DNA of 64,000 nt, taken from assembly GCA_905221605.1 (NCBI GenBank), contig CAJNDS010002790.1, positions 778,597-842,596 of the forward strand, read 5' to 3'. Of this stretch, positions 31,215 through 41,497 are shown piece by piece. The DNA comes from Symbiodinium natans (Eukaryota > Sar > Dinophyceae > Suessiales > Symbiodiniaceae). Under the pieces are notes generated by a model. That model was not told the DNA's origin, searched no databases, and saw nothing but the letters and a program-made list of their open reading frames with translations. Within the stretch, counting starts at the first letter, position 1; the number at the start of each line of letters is the position of its first letter. Position numbers and translations under genes: made by a program.

Positions 31215-34200
31215 GGGGGGGTGGGGTGGGGAAGTTTTGGGGTTGCGGGGCTTAATCAGGGGTTTGGGAGTTTTGGGCTTTACAGCATTTATCGGGGCAT
31301 AGGTATAGGGCTGCCGGTTTGTACTTGCCCCAATGGCGGAGAGATGCTTCCTGCACGTCAAAGAATCCACAACTCCAAAAGCCTAAACCAAAACCCCTGC
31401 ACCATCCTACGCCCGGCCTTAAACCCAAACCCCTAAACCCTTCACCCCCAAACCTAAACCCACCGAAGCCCCAAGCCGCTTCGGAAGCCAAAAGCCCGAA
31501 ACCCCGAACGGTAAGGACAGCTGTCAGCCCAACGTCATAAGCTACAACGCGGCGATCAGCTCCTTGGATCATTTTTGTGCCGCGAGTTGAGGGCCACTCC
31601 AAGCCCACCTGTCCGATAACACGACGTAAACTTGTAACCCTAAACCCTAAACCCTAAACCCCAAACCCCAAACCCTAAACCCTAAACCCTAAACCCTAAA
31701 CCCTAAACCCTAAACCCTAAACCCTAAACCCTAAACCCTAAACCCTAAACCCTAAACCCTAAACCCTAAACCCTAAACCCTGAACCCCAACACCTCTCTA
31801 AAAGCCCTCAAAACCCGAGGCTCCTGCGAGAAGGTTGGGGCCTGGCAGTGGGCGTTGCAGCTCTTCAGCGCCATGCCACAGGCGAAGCTGGATCCCAATG
31901 TGATCAGTGACTCGGACGTTGCCTTCGGTGTTCGGGGTGGGGTCCAGCGGTCGAGGCTTCAGGTTTAGGGTTTAGGGTTTAGGGGTCCCTTTGAGTGCGG
32001 GGTGGATTCCAGCGTTTGACTCCAATACAGGAGCCTGAATCCATACCCTGAAAACGGACAGTTCTGGTGAGATGGGCCCCCTGTGCTGGGGTATTGTCGT
32101 GGGAGTGCTTCTTGTTTCGTTGCAGGAGATCACGTTCTCCACCCCCTGGAGCTCAGGCTACAATGCCACCATCAGCGCCTGTGAGAAGGGCCAGCAATGG
32201 AAGAGGGCGCTGGCTTTCTTCCATGCAATGCGGGATAGCGACGTGCCTGCTTCAGGGAATCAGGGAATATCAGGTCTCCGTCACACCGGCTATGAAGTAT
32301 ACCGACAGTCATCAGTCGTTTTGCCCTATACAGAAAAGATATTGCGCAATCAATCCCGGAATTTGCGTGAAGAATTTGCGTGAAGAATCGGAGTAAGGGG
32401 AGATAACGCCCAACATCACGACCCACAACGCCACCATCAGCTCAATGGCAGCGGCTGCACAGTGGCAGCGTGCCTTGCGCCTCTTTGCGGAGATGCCCGA
32501 AACGGAGCCCGTTTCTCCCTGCTCAGCAAGTACAGCTTGTGTAGCATCGTGTGTTGTCTTCTCTCCCTCTATCACGATATTGACCTGTGTGTACCTGTCT
32601 ATCCATATGTGAACACATATGCAGAATTCATATTCAGGTATCAACTGTGTTCATTGTTTGTTCTGGGAAGTTCTCATTAATTGCAAGCATGTGCACTGAT
32701 CGTCGAAACAATCGAGACCATCATGCAAACCGAAAGCCCCGAACCCTTCCGTTTCTGCCTGAGAACGATGCCCTCAACCCTCATCTCTGAACCCTAAACT
32801 CCGAAACCCTAAACCCCCAGGTTCCCAACCTCAGCATTTGCTACAACGCCGCCATGACCGCGTGCGAGAAGGGTGGGCAGTGGCAGCTGGCACTGCACGT
32901 CTTCCACTCCATGCCTGCGGCTGCCCTCGAACCTGCTCCTCGGCTCTTTCTAGGGTTTAGGGTTCACTTGGAGGTTGGGTTATAACTGTACTTATAATCC
33001 AATTGTAACCCGATTAGGGTACTTAAGGGGTTTAGAAGTGGGGTGGGTTATAACTACACTCATAATTGGGTTATAAGTCGCCTGAACCACCAAGTCGGGT
33101 TCAGGGCCTCGATGTCTTCATATGCTTTTGTCCGAGAATGGCGGTGATGGTGCTGATTCGTCAGATGTCAGCAACGCGAGAACACTTGCCCGGCGTTTTC
33201 CGAACCCTGCCCTAAACCCTAAACCCCAAACCCGAACCCGACATTGCCCTAAACCGTAGCCCTCCAATGGGAGTCTGAGGATCTCATCAGCTACAGTGCA
33301 GCCATCAGCGCCTTGGAGAAGGTCGGCCGCTGGCTGCTCGCGATTTTCGGGTTGAGGGTTGAGGTTCCGGGTGTGTCGTTACGTTATGGTCCACGCACAC
33401 CCCGCGGGCGTGTGTTTCGGCGTTCACCATGGTTCACGCTCCTTCCAACCCACAAAGATTTGGCGTTTTGGGCCTCTCATCTTGGCCTCAACCCGTGCGC
33501 TGCACCTTCCAGGTGCAACCCCTAAACCCTAAACCCTAAACCCTAAACCCCTAAAACCCTGGCCCTAGTCTATATAACCCCTAAACCCGAAACCTTAATC
33601 CTTCGACTGTTGATTGAGGGTTTAGGCAGCTCGGGGTTGTAGCTGAACACAAAGCAGTCCGCGGGTGCTGCCGCGAAGGTCTGAGTGGACCCACTTTGAC
33701 AGGAACTCCCCCCCCCTGGAAAAGCTTGTCACCAGAGGGTTTAGGGTTTAAGGGTTTATAGGGTTGAGGGTTTATAGGGTTAGGTTTATAATGCAGGGTT
33801 CAGGGTTTAGGGTTTCGGGTTTAGGGTTTATGGTTTCGGGTCATACTAGGCTCGTAACTACTTGTTGTTGGGAAGGGCGCACAGTGGCATCTGGCACTTC
33901 ACCTCTTTGCGTCCATGCCGACGCCAACACGAACTCACGATGTCATCAGCTCCTCGACCCTTTGCTTCGTTTTTTTTTTTTTTTTTTTGGGGGGGGGGGG
34001 GGGGGGGGCGGAGGGGATTTTAGGGCTTAGCGGTTGAGGGATTTGTTGAGGGGAAGATGTTTATGGCTCTTTTTGTGTTTTACAGTAGTATTTGGGCGTT
34101 TTTCGGTTTCTGTGGGGGTTCTGGGAGGGGGTTTGCCCTCTTGTCGAGGTGTCAGTGCCGCCATCAGTGCCTGTGCGAGGGGCCAGCAGTGGCAGAGGGC

Positions 34201-37200
34201 CTTGCAGCTTTGGGAATCCATGCCGCAGGCGCGCAAAAGCACACTGGTTTGGGGGGCTTTCGGGGTACCTAACCACCTGCTGGGATGGATGGGCCCCATA
34301 GAGGCACGAGTTTTTGGTGGTGCAAAAGCTCCTACTTTTTCTGAGTTTCTAAACCAAGCGACGAACCCATTCCCCCGCAAGCCCTGAGTCCCCAAAATCA
34401 ACTTGCAGCTGTAAACCCCCAAGCCTCAACCCATTTTGCAATATACGGCCAGCAAGAATGCTTATGTGTATTAGATCAAAAAAGTAGATACATACATATA
34501 TATATATATATAGATTTACGTTCTTGGCGTCATATCCACTGACGCCAGGACCTTCAAAAGGAACCCTCATGTAGAAGAACCCCCATCACCTTGAGGCGGA
34601 CACCGTGAGCCCCACAGCTTTGCCTGGCAAGACTTTTGTGGTCCTCTGGGGCCAAGAGGGTTTGGGTCCAGGCTGACCTTGGGGTTTCGTTTAGGGTTTC
34701 GTTTAGGGTTTCGGTGAGACCCTCAGGTTAGCTAGTTTAAGCCTAGTAGTTGTGAGGGGCAGCTTTGGTTGTCTTATGCCGTAGAGTTTGCCAGGGAGGC
34801 AGACAGGCAGGCATACCTTCCACGAGGGACGAGTCATCGGGGTCATTGAGGGTTGGAGGCGCCGAAGCATGGACTGAATATCCAAGCGCACCGGCCCTAA
34901 AGCCTCTAGACCTCATGCACGCCCTTCTGATTCCTTCCCCTAACATCACTATAGCCCGTGCAAGGATACCCAGTGGCACCCTATACGTGTTCAGAGTTGG
35001 ACATGCTCGGTTCCTTCTAAACCCCGTTGATTGCATCGCTTCGGGCCGTCCGAAGGACCTAGAAAACAGGTTGACGGCTTTTTTCGTCTCAGGGGAGTTC
35101 GCAGGTGGGGGGGGGGGGGGGGGGGCAGACGCATCCCCTAGTGGCTTTTGGGCTTATACCGCTTAGGGTTGAGAGTCAAGGGGGCTTTGGGCTGGAGTTT
35201 TGGAGCTTGAGTTGTGGTTTAGGAGGTGAGTTATGGTGCGGGATGTTGTTGAGGCTTCAATGCCGCCATCAGCGCCTGCGCGAAGGGCCAGCAGTGGCAG
35301 CGAGCCGTGCAGCTTTTGGCATCCATGCCACAGGCGCCCCAAGCTTCGAAAATCCTGACACGCCTTTCTAAGCATCAAGCCCATTCGTTCTTCCCAAAGA
35401 GCCCCGCTACCCCTTCAACAAGGACTATGCCTTAAGTCACGTAAAGGATCCCTATGTAACTTAAGGTATCGTCCTTAGTTAAGAGGCATTGGGCTCTCTG
35501 GGTTTAGCATTTCAGGCACCCATAGGCCTCCAGAGTTCTTTTCGAGTTTAGGGTTTAGGGTTTGGGGTTTGGGGTTTGGGGTTTAGGGTTTGGGGTTTAG
35601 GGTTTAGGGTTTAGGGTTTGGGGTTTGGGGTTTGGGGTTTAGGGTTTAGGCCTAAGTCGACAGCAGTGCTACCAGTTGACCCTCCGGGATCGGAGCCCCA
35701 TCGCCTCAAGGCGGACACCGTGAGCCCCACAGCTTTGCCTGGCAAGACTTTCGTGGTCCTCTACTTGGAGGTTCAGGGTACTTAGCAACCCTGTCATAAG
35801 TGTAGTCATACCACACTTCTTAGCCCCTTAAGTACCCTAATAGGGCTATAATAGGGTCATACTTGCAGTCATAATTGGGGTACTAAGTACCATGAACCTC
35901 CGGGTAGCTAGGGTGGAAAGGGTTTGGGTCTGTCTGGCCTCGGTTTCGTTTAGGGTTGCGGAACTGGGGTTTGAGACGCTCAGGTTGTTGAGTTTGGGGT
36001 ATGGAGGGAAGTTTGGAACAATGAATCTCCAAGCTTTTTGTTAGCCTTGAACTCCTGCAAAGCCCTCCTATAGTCCCCAACATATCCTACAGAAACCGCT
36101 ATCTGGGGCGTGGGCGCTTGACTTTTGTTTGCCGGTTCCCTTTTTGCAGGCGGGCTGGGCGCCTCGTATTGAAAAGCCCCGTCAATTGTGTGTACAAACG
36201 CTGCGTCCGGAAGATCCAGAAGTTGTTGGGTTGAGGGATTGTGGCTTCCGGGGGTCGGGTCGATTTTTTGACAAGGGGAGCCTTTACGGCTTCCTAAACC
36301 CTGTAGCACCTATAAACCCTAAACTTCACAATTCCCTAAACCCCGAAAACCTTAAAGCCCAAAAGCTCCCGGAACACTCAACCCAAGTCCGCCTACCTAC
36401 TCCGGGACTCGTTTCTCCACACATACTACATGTTGCTTTCCGGGTTTTCAGGGTCTAGGGTCTTAAGGGTTTAGGTTTCATAGGATATAGGAGCGGTAAG
36501 CGATGCCCCAAAAGCTTCTAACAACGGGCCAACTCCCAGGTCTAAGGGGAGTAGGAACTTTAGAGCTCCTTACATTAAAACTTTAAAACATTCCACCCTT
36601 ACGGCCTTAAAGCCTTCAACCCTTAAACCCTTCAACCCCTAAACCCCTAAACCCTTCAACCCTCAAACTCTTCAACCCTTAAACCCTAAACCCTGCACCC
36701 TACCTCTAGAGATGACCCAAGCCAGAGGCTTCAACACAGCGCTGAGCGCATTTGGCCCCGAGACCTGGCAAGGCGCCTTAAGCCTGTCCCCTCGCTGGAA
36801 ATGCGGGTTTTGAGGGTTCAGGGTTTAGGGTTTGAGCAGGGTTTAGGGTTTTAGGATTTCTGGGTGTTGGGGTTTTAGGACTCTAGGGTGTTAGGGTTTT
36901 TGGGTGTAGGGGTGTTTGGGTTTCAGGGCTTGAGGGTTTCAGGGTTTAAGGTCCATTGGTTTTAGGGTTTCAGGGTTCCAGGGTTCCAGGGTTGGGGGTC
37001 GAGGGGCTTACAGTGGTGTGTAGATTCCTAGCAGCCTTAAGAACCCAGGAACGACAAGGTCAATCGATGTGCGACCTCCATTCTAGTACATACATTCTAG
37101 TTTCGAGTACCGAAAAGGGAAAGGGCCCAGGTTACACGAGGAAGAGGACGCATAGCCACCGAGGTTCCGTTCCATGCCGAAGGCCGAGATTGCACCAGAT

Positions 37201-37897
37201 ATCGGCAGCTACAACTCCGTACTGGATGCAGCATGTGACCAAGATGCAGGCTACGCTCTCTTCCTGGAAGCACTGCAGCAAAACGTTTACCACCAGCTGT
37301 CTCTCGGCTGCTCTGGCGGATCTTTTATGGGAGTTTACGAAAGTAAGGGACCCCTAATATAGAGCCCCAAATAATTGGAGTTCCTTCATAATAAGGACCC
37401 CAACAAGGTACCCCGAGTTTCGGAAACCATATGTTCCCAGGTGTGACAACTGTCAAACTCAAAACCCAAAGACCTCGTGTAGGGGTTCTGTTTTAGGGTT
37501 TAGGGTTTAGGGTTTATAGGGTTTTGGGGAGGGCTACAGGGGGGTTCACAGGCCATCGTCGAGCCTTTTAAGTACTTGGTGCACTGTATCCTACACATTG
37601 CAGGCCTCGCAACAGAAAAACCGCAATGCGCACCGGCGTTTGTTTTCGCCAGGCGCTGTAGCAAGCAATCCACACTCGGACTTCGAGAGGGGGACAGGCC
37701 CGACACTGAGGATGAACCTGCGGGAAAGGGCGCGCGAGCACTGGGTAGAGAGCATTCTGGGAGTAGCCACGCGACCCCCCCCCCCTGGCATCAGCAGGAA
37801 AGGGAGGGGCATGGCGGAAGAACTCAATGCAACAACACAGAGGCAAAGAGCCTTTGAAGCAGGGGCCAGCGTGAGACGAACATCGTTGTCCACGTAG
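28441..37897 (+). CDS. PPR-repeat protein gene 2, about 18 exons
   Basis: Pentatricopeptide-repeat protein, probably organellar RNA binding. Hand-placed exons: 28441-28521, 29022-29107, 29474-29546, 29848-30369, 30630-30657, 31028-31110, 31516-31558, 31820-31906, 32157-32242, 32403-32510, 32821-32934, 33280-33321, 33876-33948, 34149-~34250, 35254-35342, 36712-36785, 37164-37284, 37604-37897. All joins are in phase except 34149 to 35254, which is unresolved. Repeats read like YNATISSCEKGGHWPRALDL and GQQWQRALQLWESMPQ, and joined exons restore standard repeat spacing, e.g. HHE|DSCQPNVISYNAAIS and SL|FRSMPKAEIAPDIGSYN. Donors are GT or GC; no GA was needed. The last exon is uncertain: it is in phase and open but not PPR-like. 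Introns hold telomere-like arrays, AT microsatellites and small elements. Confidence 0.7.
28823..29004. mobile_element. TACTTGGAGGTTC-family element carrying a CCCTAAA array
   Basis: The left end TACTTGGACATTCATGGGTA and right end GTGAACCTCCAAGTA are inverted. The left half has the usual GGTTATAACCTTATT and GTACTTATAACC words. The right half is replaced or interrupted by about 65 bp of CCCTAAA-like units (28920-28985). It lies in the first intron of PPR gene 2. Confidence 0.5.
29113..29190. repeat. TTTAGGG array in PPR gene 2 intron 2
   Basis: About ten nearly perfect GGGTTTA units beginning 5 bp after the GC donor at 29108. An example of a telomere-like array almost touching a splice site. 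Confidence 0.85.
29848..30369 (+). CDS. PPR gene 2, large exon with about five PPR repeats
   Basis: The longest exon of the gene (174 codons). Repeats begin at YSSGLSACARAKQW, YSATITSLEKGAQW, YNATISSCEKGGHW, YNATISSCQKGGQW and YSAAISSCETGAQW, each followed by a second helix such as LALHLFNAMP. Repeat length is 34-35 residues. The start is ambiguous: AG at 29846-29847 and AG at 29867-29868 are both in phase with the preceding exon. It ends at a GT donor (30370) after SIRE and joins AKLVPNIVS at 30630. Confidence 0.8.
30440..30552. repeat. (TA)n/(ATAC)n microsatellite
   Basis: TATATA and ACATAT units over about 110 bp in the intron after exon 29848-30369. This intron has no clear telomere-like array. 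Similar AT microsatellites lie at 1383-1425, 29650-29678, 34492-34512, 38728-38795, 41370-41550 and 41695-41712. Confidence 0.85.
31636..31781. repeat. Pure CCCTAAA array, about 20 units
   Basis: One of the cleanest telomere-like arrays in the window, C-rich on the + strand, in the intron between exons 31516-31558 and 31820-31906 of PPR gene 2. It is flanked by unique intron sequence on both sides, so it is interstitial. Confidence 0.9.
32966..33095. mobile_element. TACTTGGAGGTTC-family element
   Basis: Starts ACTTGGAGGTTGGGTTATAA and ends TTATAAGTCGCCTGAACC, then ACCAAGT. Terminal inverted repeats continue inward as GGGTTATAA/TTATAAGT. The core has GATTAGGGTACTTAAGGGG. It lies in the intron between exons 32821-32934 and 33280-33321 of PPR gene 2. 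Confidence 0.6.
33969..34010. repeat. Oligo(T)-oligo(G) tract
   Basis: A run of about 18 T followed directly by about 20 G within a 200-bp intron of PPR gene 2. The same T-run/G-run junction recurs at 31180-31222 and 60747-60791, and as C-run/A-run at 17096-17141 and 54208-54262. Confidence 0.85.
34580..34700. repeat. Duplicated coding-like segment, copy 1
   Basis: Carries GCGGACACCGTGAGCCCCAC and TTTGCCTGGCAAGACTTTTG, identical but for about three changes to 35693-35761. One frame encodes ADTVSPTALPGKTFVVL in both copies, with a synonymous TTT/TTC difference. It falls inside the unresolved part of PPR gene 2 and could be a duplicated exon or an old dispersed repeat. Similarity continues downstream (GGGTTTGGGTC...GGTTTCGTTTAGGG) but copy 2 is interrupted by an inverted-repeat element. 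Confidence 0.5.
35393..35503. repeat. Imperfect palindromic element
   Basis: Begins CAAAGAGCCCCGCTACCCCT and ends TTAAGAGGCATTGGGCTCTC. Inner arms are AAGGACTATGCCTTAAGT and ACTTAAGGTATCGTCCTT. Forms a long hairpin; non-coding, in an intron of PPR gene 2. Confidence 0.5.
35545..35655. repeat. Mixed TTTAGGG/TTTGGGG array
   Basis: Tandem heptamers alternating GGGTTTA and GGGTTTG, in the intron after exon 35254-35342 of PPR gene 2. Confidence 0.85.
35762..35906. mobile_element. TACTTGGAGGTTC-family element inserted in a duplicated segment
   Basis: Terminal inverted repeats are TACTTGGAGGTTCAGGGTAC and GTACCATGAACCTCCGGGTA. The element breaks a segment that is continuous in its duplicate at 34580-34700: copy 1 reads GTGGTCCTCTGGGGCCAAGA, while copy 2 has GTGGTCCTC, the element, then GCTAGGGTGGAAAGGGTTTG. 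This is direct evidence for an insertion of about 145 bp. The TA at each end could be a target duplication or part of the element. Confidence 0.7.
37345..37430. mobile_element. GGGACCCCTAATATAG-type short element
   Basis: Reads GGGACCCCTAATATAGAGCC, then CCTTCATAATAAGGACCCCA and ending GAGTTTCGGAAACC. Closely related to 740-860 and inverted relative to 25628-25735 and 55462-55570. Lies in the last predicted intron of PPR gene 2. Confidence 0.45.
37604..37897 (+). CDS. PPR gene 2, candidate terminal exon
   Basis: Follows AG at 37602-37603 in the phase left by exon 37164-37284 (which ends CAGCAAAAC before GT). It is open for 97 codons to TAG at 37897. The sequence is Arg/Gln-rich (SQQKNRNAHRRLF, LRERAREHWVESIL, PPPPGISRKGRGMAEE) and not PPR-like. 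A run of ten C near 37780 makes this spot error-prone. Other frames are also open here, so coding status is uncertain. Confidence 0.35.
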   Translation, partial: ASQQKNRNAHRRLFSPGAVASNPHSDFERGTGPTLRMNLRERAREHWVESILGVATRPPPPGISRKGRGMAEELNATTQRQRAFEAGASVRRTSLST

Positions 37898-38499
37898 ATT
37901 ACTCTTAAGAGGCAAGTCGTGTGCTTTGAAGAAACTGACGCTTCTGTTTTGCCCTCAGCCTGAGGCTCCGCAAGGGGCCTTGGTTTCTCGACTTGCATGA
38001 GATGTCGCGGGGCTCTGCGTGCCTGGCTGCAAGGCTGGGGAGCTGTGCCCTTAGCGAATTTGAGTTTGAACGCAGGTTGTACCCCTAAAGGTTCCCCTTA
38101 ATTCACTCCCGAATATGACCCGTAGAGGACCTTTAAAAAAAGGCCCCCAAACCCAAGGGTACAACCTTAGGGGTCGATCTGAACAAGGGCCTTTATGGGG
38201 TTTAGGGTTTGCAGACTGAAGGCTGAGTGAGGGTAATCTTGTTGGAAGGCCGCCCAGTGCAGTGCAGGGTGAACTCCTTTTGCGAAGAAGTTTGCGCGAA
38301 AGCCAGTCGTTTTTGGGCACTGCAATTCCTAAGAAACAGCAAAATTCATAATTTCTGCTAGAGTTCCAAGTTCAGTAAGGACCAGAAGAGAACTCCAGAA
38401 TACAAAGTGTCCGAAAGCCAGGTGGTGGCTCTCAACCATCCTGCCGCCTCGCCTACAGACGCAGAAGCGCCAGAAGTGCATCATTGCCGCTTGCCTCTG

Positions 38500-38645
38500 T
38501 ACTTGGAGGTGCACGGTACTTAGTAACCCAGTTATTCCTGAACTTTAAAACCCTATTATCGTAACCCTGTTAGGGTACAGAAGGGGCTTATGAGTGGGTA
38601 ATAGCTGCACTTACAATTGGGTTATAAGTACCCTGAACCTCCAAG
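38500..38645. mobile_element. TACTTGGAGGTTC-family element
   Basis: Starts TACTTGGAGGTGCACGGTAC and ends ATAAGTACCCTGAACCTCCA. The core contains AACCCTATTATCGTAACCCT and a run resembling a decayed CCCTAAA unit. Downstream of PPR gene 2. Confidence 0.6.
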
Positions 38646-40300
38646 CAAGGTCTCTGGTTTCTGGCATTCAGCCTTATGGTCAAGTTCTTCGCGCCTTGCA
38701 GGTTGGAGTTGCTCAAGCTTCACAAGCCACATATACATATATATGTATATACATATGTAGGACACACACACATATATATATATATATGTAGGCAATGGTC
38801 TGCATGAGGACCCTTTAGAGAATCGGCCGTCTAGAGCGGCAGCACCCGATATGCAGGAGCTTAGGGGTGCGACGTTTAGTTTGTTTTGTACTTTTCCAGG
38901 TGGTTCGTGCTGAAGGTGTTGGAGTATGTGCATCGGACCACTCCTCTTTAGGGTTTGAGACGTAGGGGTTTAGGGTTTGGGGGAGGGTGCAACCCATAGC
39001 TTCCGAAGCTCTTGCACAAGCCCGGTAAAAACTGCCGACAGTGTGTCAGAAGTCAGCCTACATCAGAGCCGATACCGTTGTCCCAACAAGCGGATATTGA
39101 ACATCCGTTAGAAAGCCCCTGTGTTTGCCTGGTGGCATAAAGTTTTTGCCTATAACCACCCTGTGCTGGTCCAGTCAGAGGTAGTCAGGCTACCGTCCGC
39201 CAGGCTGAAACGTGGACAAACCCATAGCCCAAAAGTGTTATCCTACAACTCTGTAAGCCTTGCATGGGGTTTGGGGTTTAGGGTTTAGGGTTTATAAGCC
39301 CTAAACCCTAAACCCCAAACCCCAAACCCTACGCTTCCTAAAGAACCTGCTAAGATTACCGGATGGGGCCGCAGCCGGTCTTTGTGGCAAACGGGGGATA
39401 TCCAAACAGCTGTGGCTCGCATGCTTTGGGTGCAACGTTCGGCTTTGGGGCTTTCAGGTTTACGGTTAGGGTTTAGGGGTTGCGGGGTTTAGGGGTTTAG
39501 GGGTTGAGGGGTTGAGGGGTTGAGGGGTTTAGGGGTTTAGGGGTGTAGGGTGTAGGGTTTAGGATTTAGGGGTATAGTAGGGTTTAGGATGAGGCGGTTT
39601 GAGGGGCCTTGGAGTTTAGGAAGTTCTGGGGCGCAGGAGTTTAGAGGTTTAGAAGCATTGGAGTTGATTGGCTTTTCGGGTTTAGGGCTTTCAGGGCTTT
39701 AGGTTTGGAGGAATTACGGGTTTAAGGCCGTACATAAAAAATAGGACTGCCAACCATGACTCTTCAATGCTTTTGTTCTAGTGAACGCCCCAAACCCCAA
39801 ACCCAACGCCCCACGTAAACCTAAACCTTAACCCTAGACCCTAAAACGTTCTTTGGAGATTCAGGTAGGGACTCAAAGGTGGCCAGTATTCCAGTTTTTT
39901 GGAGGATTGGTTCCTTTATACAGCTCTTTGCTGCTCAGCAAAGGGTACCCGTTCTGTTCCTAGGAGTCTCTAGGATTCTAGTCTAAGCTCTTAGATATGC
40001 TGTAGTCCTGCCTGCCATATGTAAGCCGCCCGAAGTCCTCAAGTCTTCAAAGCTTATACAAGCTAAGCCCGAAACCCCAAACCCTGAACCCGACACCCTT
40101 AGGCCTAAACCCTGAACCCAAAACCCGCAACGCTGAACCCTACACCCTACACCCTACCCGGCCATTACACACATTTTTGCTGCTTCAAGGTAGTGGAGTG
40201 GCAGCTTGGGCAGTCGAACTTGGTTGGACACGCTTGCTAAATAGGGATGCTTGGGGCTTTAGGGTTGCGGAGTTTAGGGGTGCCCCAATCCGGAATCCTA

Positions 40301-40390
40301 CCTGAGACTCTACTTACCTACAGTTTAGTAATAGCTACCCTGAAGTAGTAGGTGTAACCCATAAAGCTGTAGGTAAAGAGGGTCCCAGCT
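40301..40390. mobile_element. TTACCTACAGTTTA inverted-repeat element
   Basis: Left GACTCTACTTACCTACAGTT, right AGCTGTAGGTAAAGAGGGTC; core TAGTAATAGCTACCCTGAAG. Other copies are at 55657-55750 (same orientation) and 49899-49970 (reverse). Arms of 15-20 bp, no coding capacity. Confidence 0.65.
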
Positions 40391-41425
40391 AAACCCGAAA
40401 CTCTACACAACCAGGGCTTACTTAACGGGTTTTAAGGGTTTTAAGGGCTAAGACCGCTTTAAGTTCTTAGGGGAAGGTCCAGGACCTTGTGGGGTGGGCA
40501 CAACTCAGAGCCTCTTTGGGGTTGAGGGGGCCCTGGGGTATGTTTGGGTATGTGGGGCTACCTGGGTTTTAGTAATGATGGGTTATTCAGAACTTTTGGG
40601 GCAGCATGGCGGCTTGAGGGTGTTTGGGCTTAAGGGATTCAGAGTTTAGGGGCCGCAGGAGTTTAGTTCCAGGGCTTTTCGGGCTTTTAGGGTCTGGGGG
40701 TTTAGGGTTTAGGGTTGGGGTCTGAGGGTTAGAGGGTCCTTGAATCTTCGCCGTCTAGTCTTTCGGCACTTGTTTTTGTGTTCTTGGGTTGTTGTGGTTC
40801 TTGGCTCCTGTGATGTTGGCAGTCTGCGAGTACCCTTGTTTTATTCTGTAAATGGTTACTAGGTTGCTAGGACCCAGAGTAGGCCCTTATTCCCTTGGTT
40901 TGGGGTTTCCATACTACTCCTCGTCATGTGCAATGCAGGGGCTTAGGTTCCCTTACAAGCCCCTTCAAAGCAAAAAGGGCACCATCTTCGTTCCTAACCC
41001 TTAACCCTAAACCCTAAACCCCTAAACCCTAAAACCCTGTTAAACGATGAGCCGTTCTTTTGTTGTCCTGGGTCTGGGTGCCGGGAACCCTTGGGGCAAG
41101 CTACCCCTTCCACACGCACTGAGTGCCAAACCCTAAACCTTAAACCCTCAAGCCCCCCCCCCCCCCCCCCCGATCTAACATCCCTTAATAGGGATTATGG
41201 TACCCCCTACTATCATGGGGAACATCCCAACCCGCAACCCTAAACCCTGAACCCTAAATGCGACATCTGCTCCGAGGCTCCTACGTCGCAAGCTTCCGGC
41301 CAGAGTTCGGCCGGGCAATCGGGGAAACCTGGAACTCCGTCTTAGCCGGTCGCGCGGCTGCACAGGTATATGCATATGTATATATATATATATATATGTG
41401 TACATCATGACATACATGCGTAAAT

Positions 41426-41456
<31 letters not shown>

Positions 41457-41457
41457 G

Positions 41458-41497
<40 letters not shown>

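Noticed and set aside
31636-31781. Chromosome end or true telomere
   Set aside because: Array is short, flanked by unique intron and exon sequence on both sides, and arrays of both orientations occur throughout.
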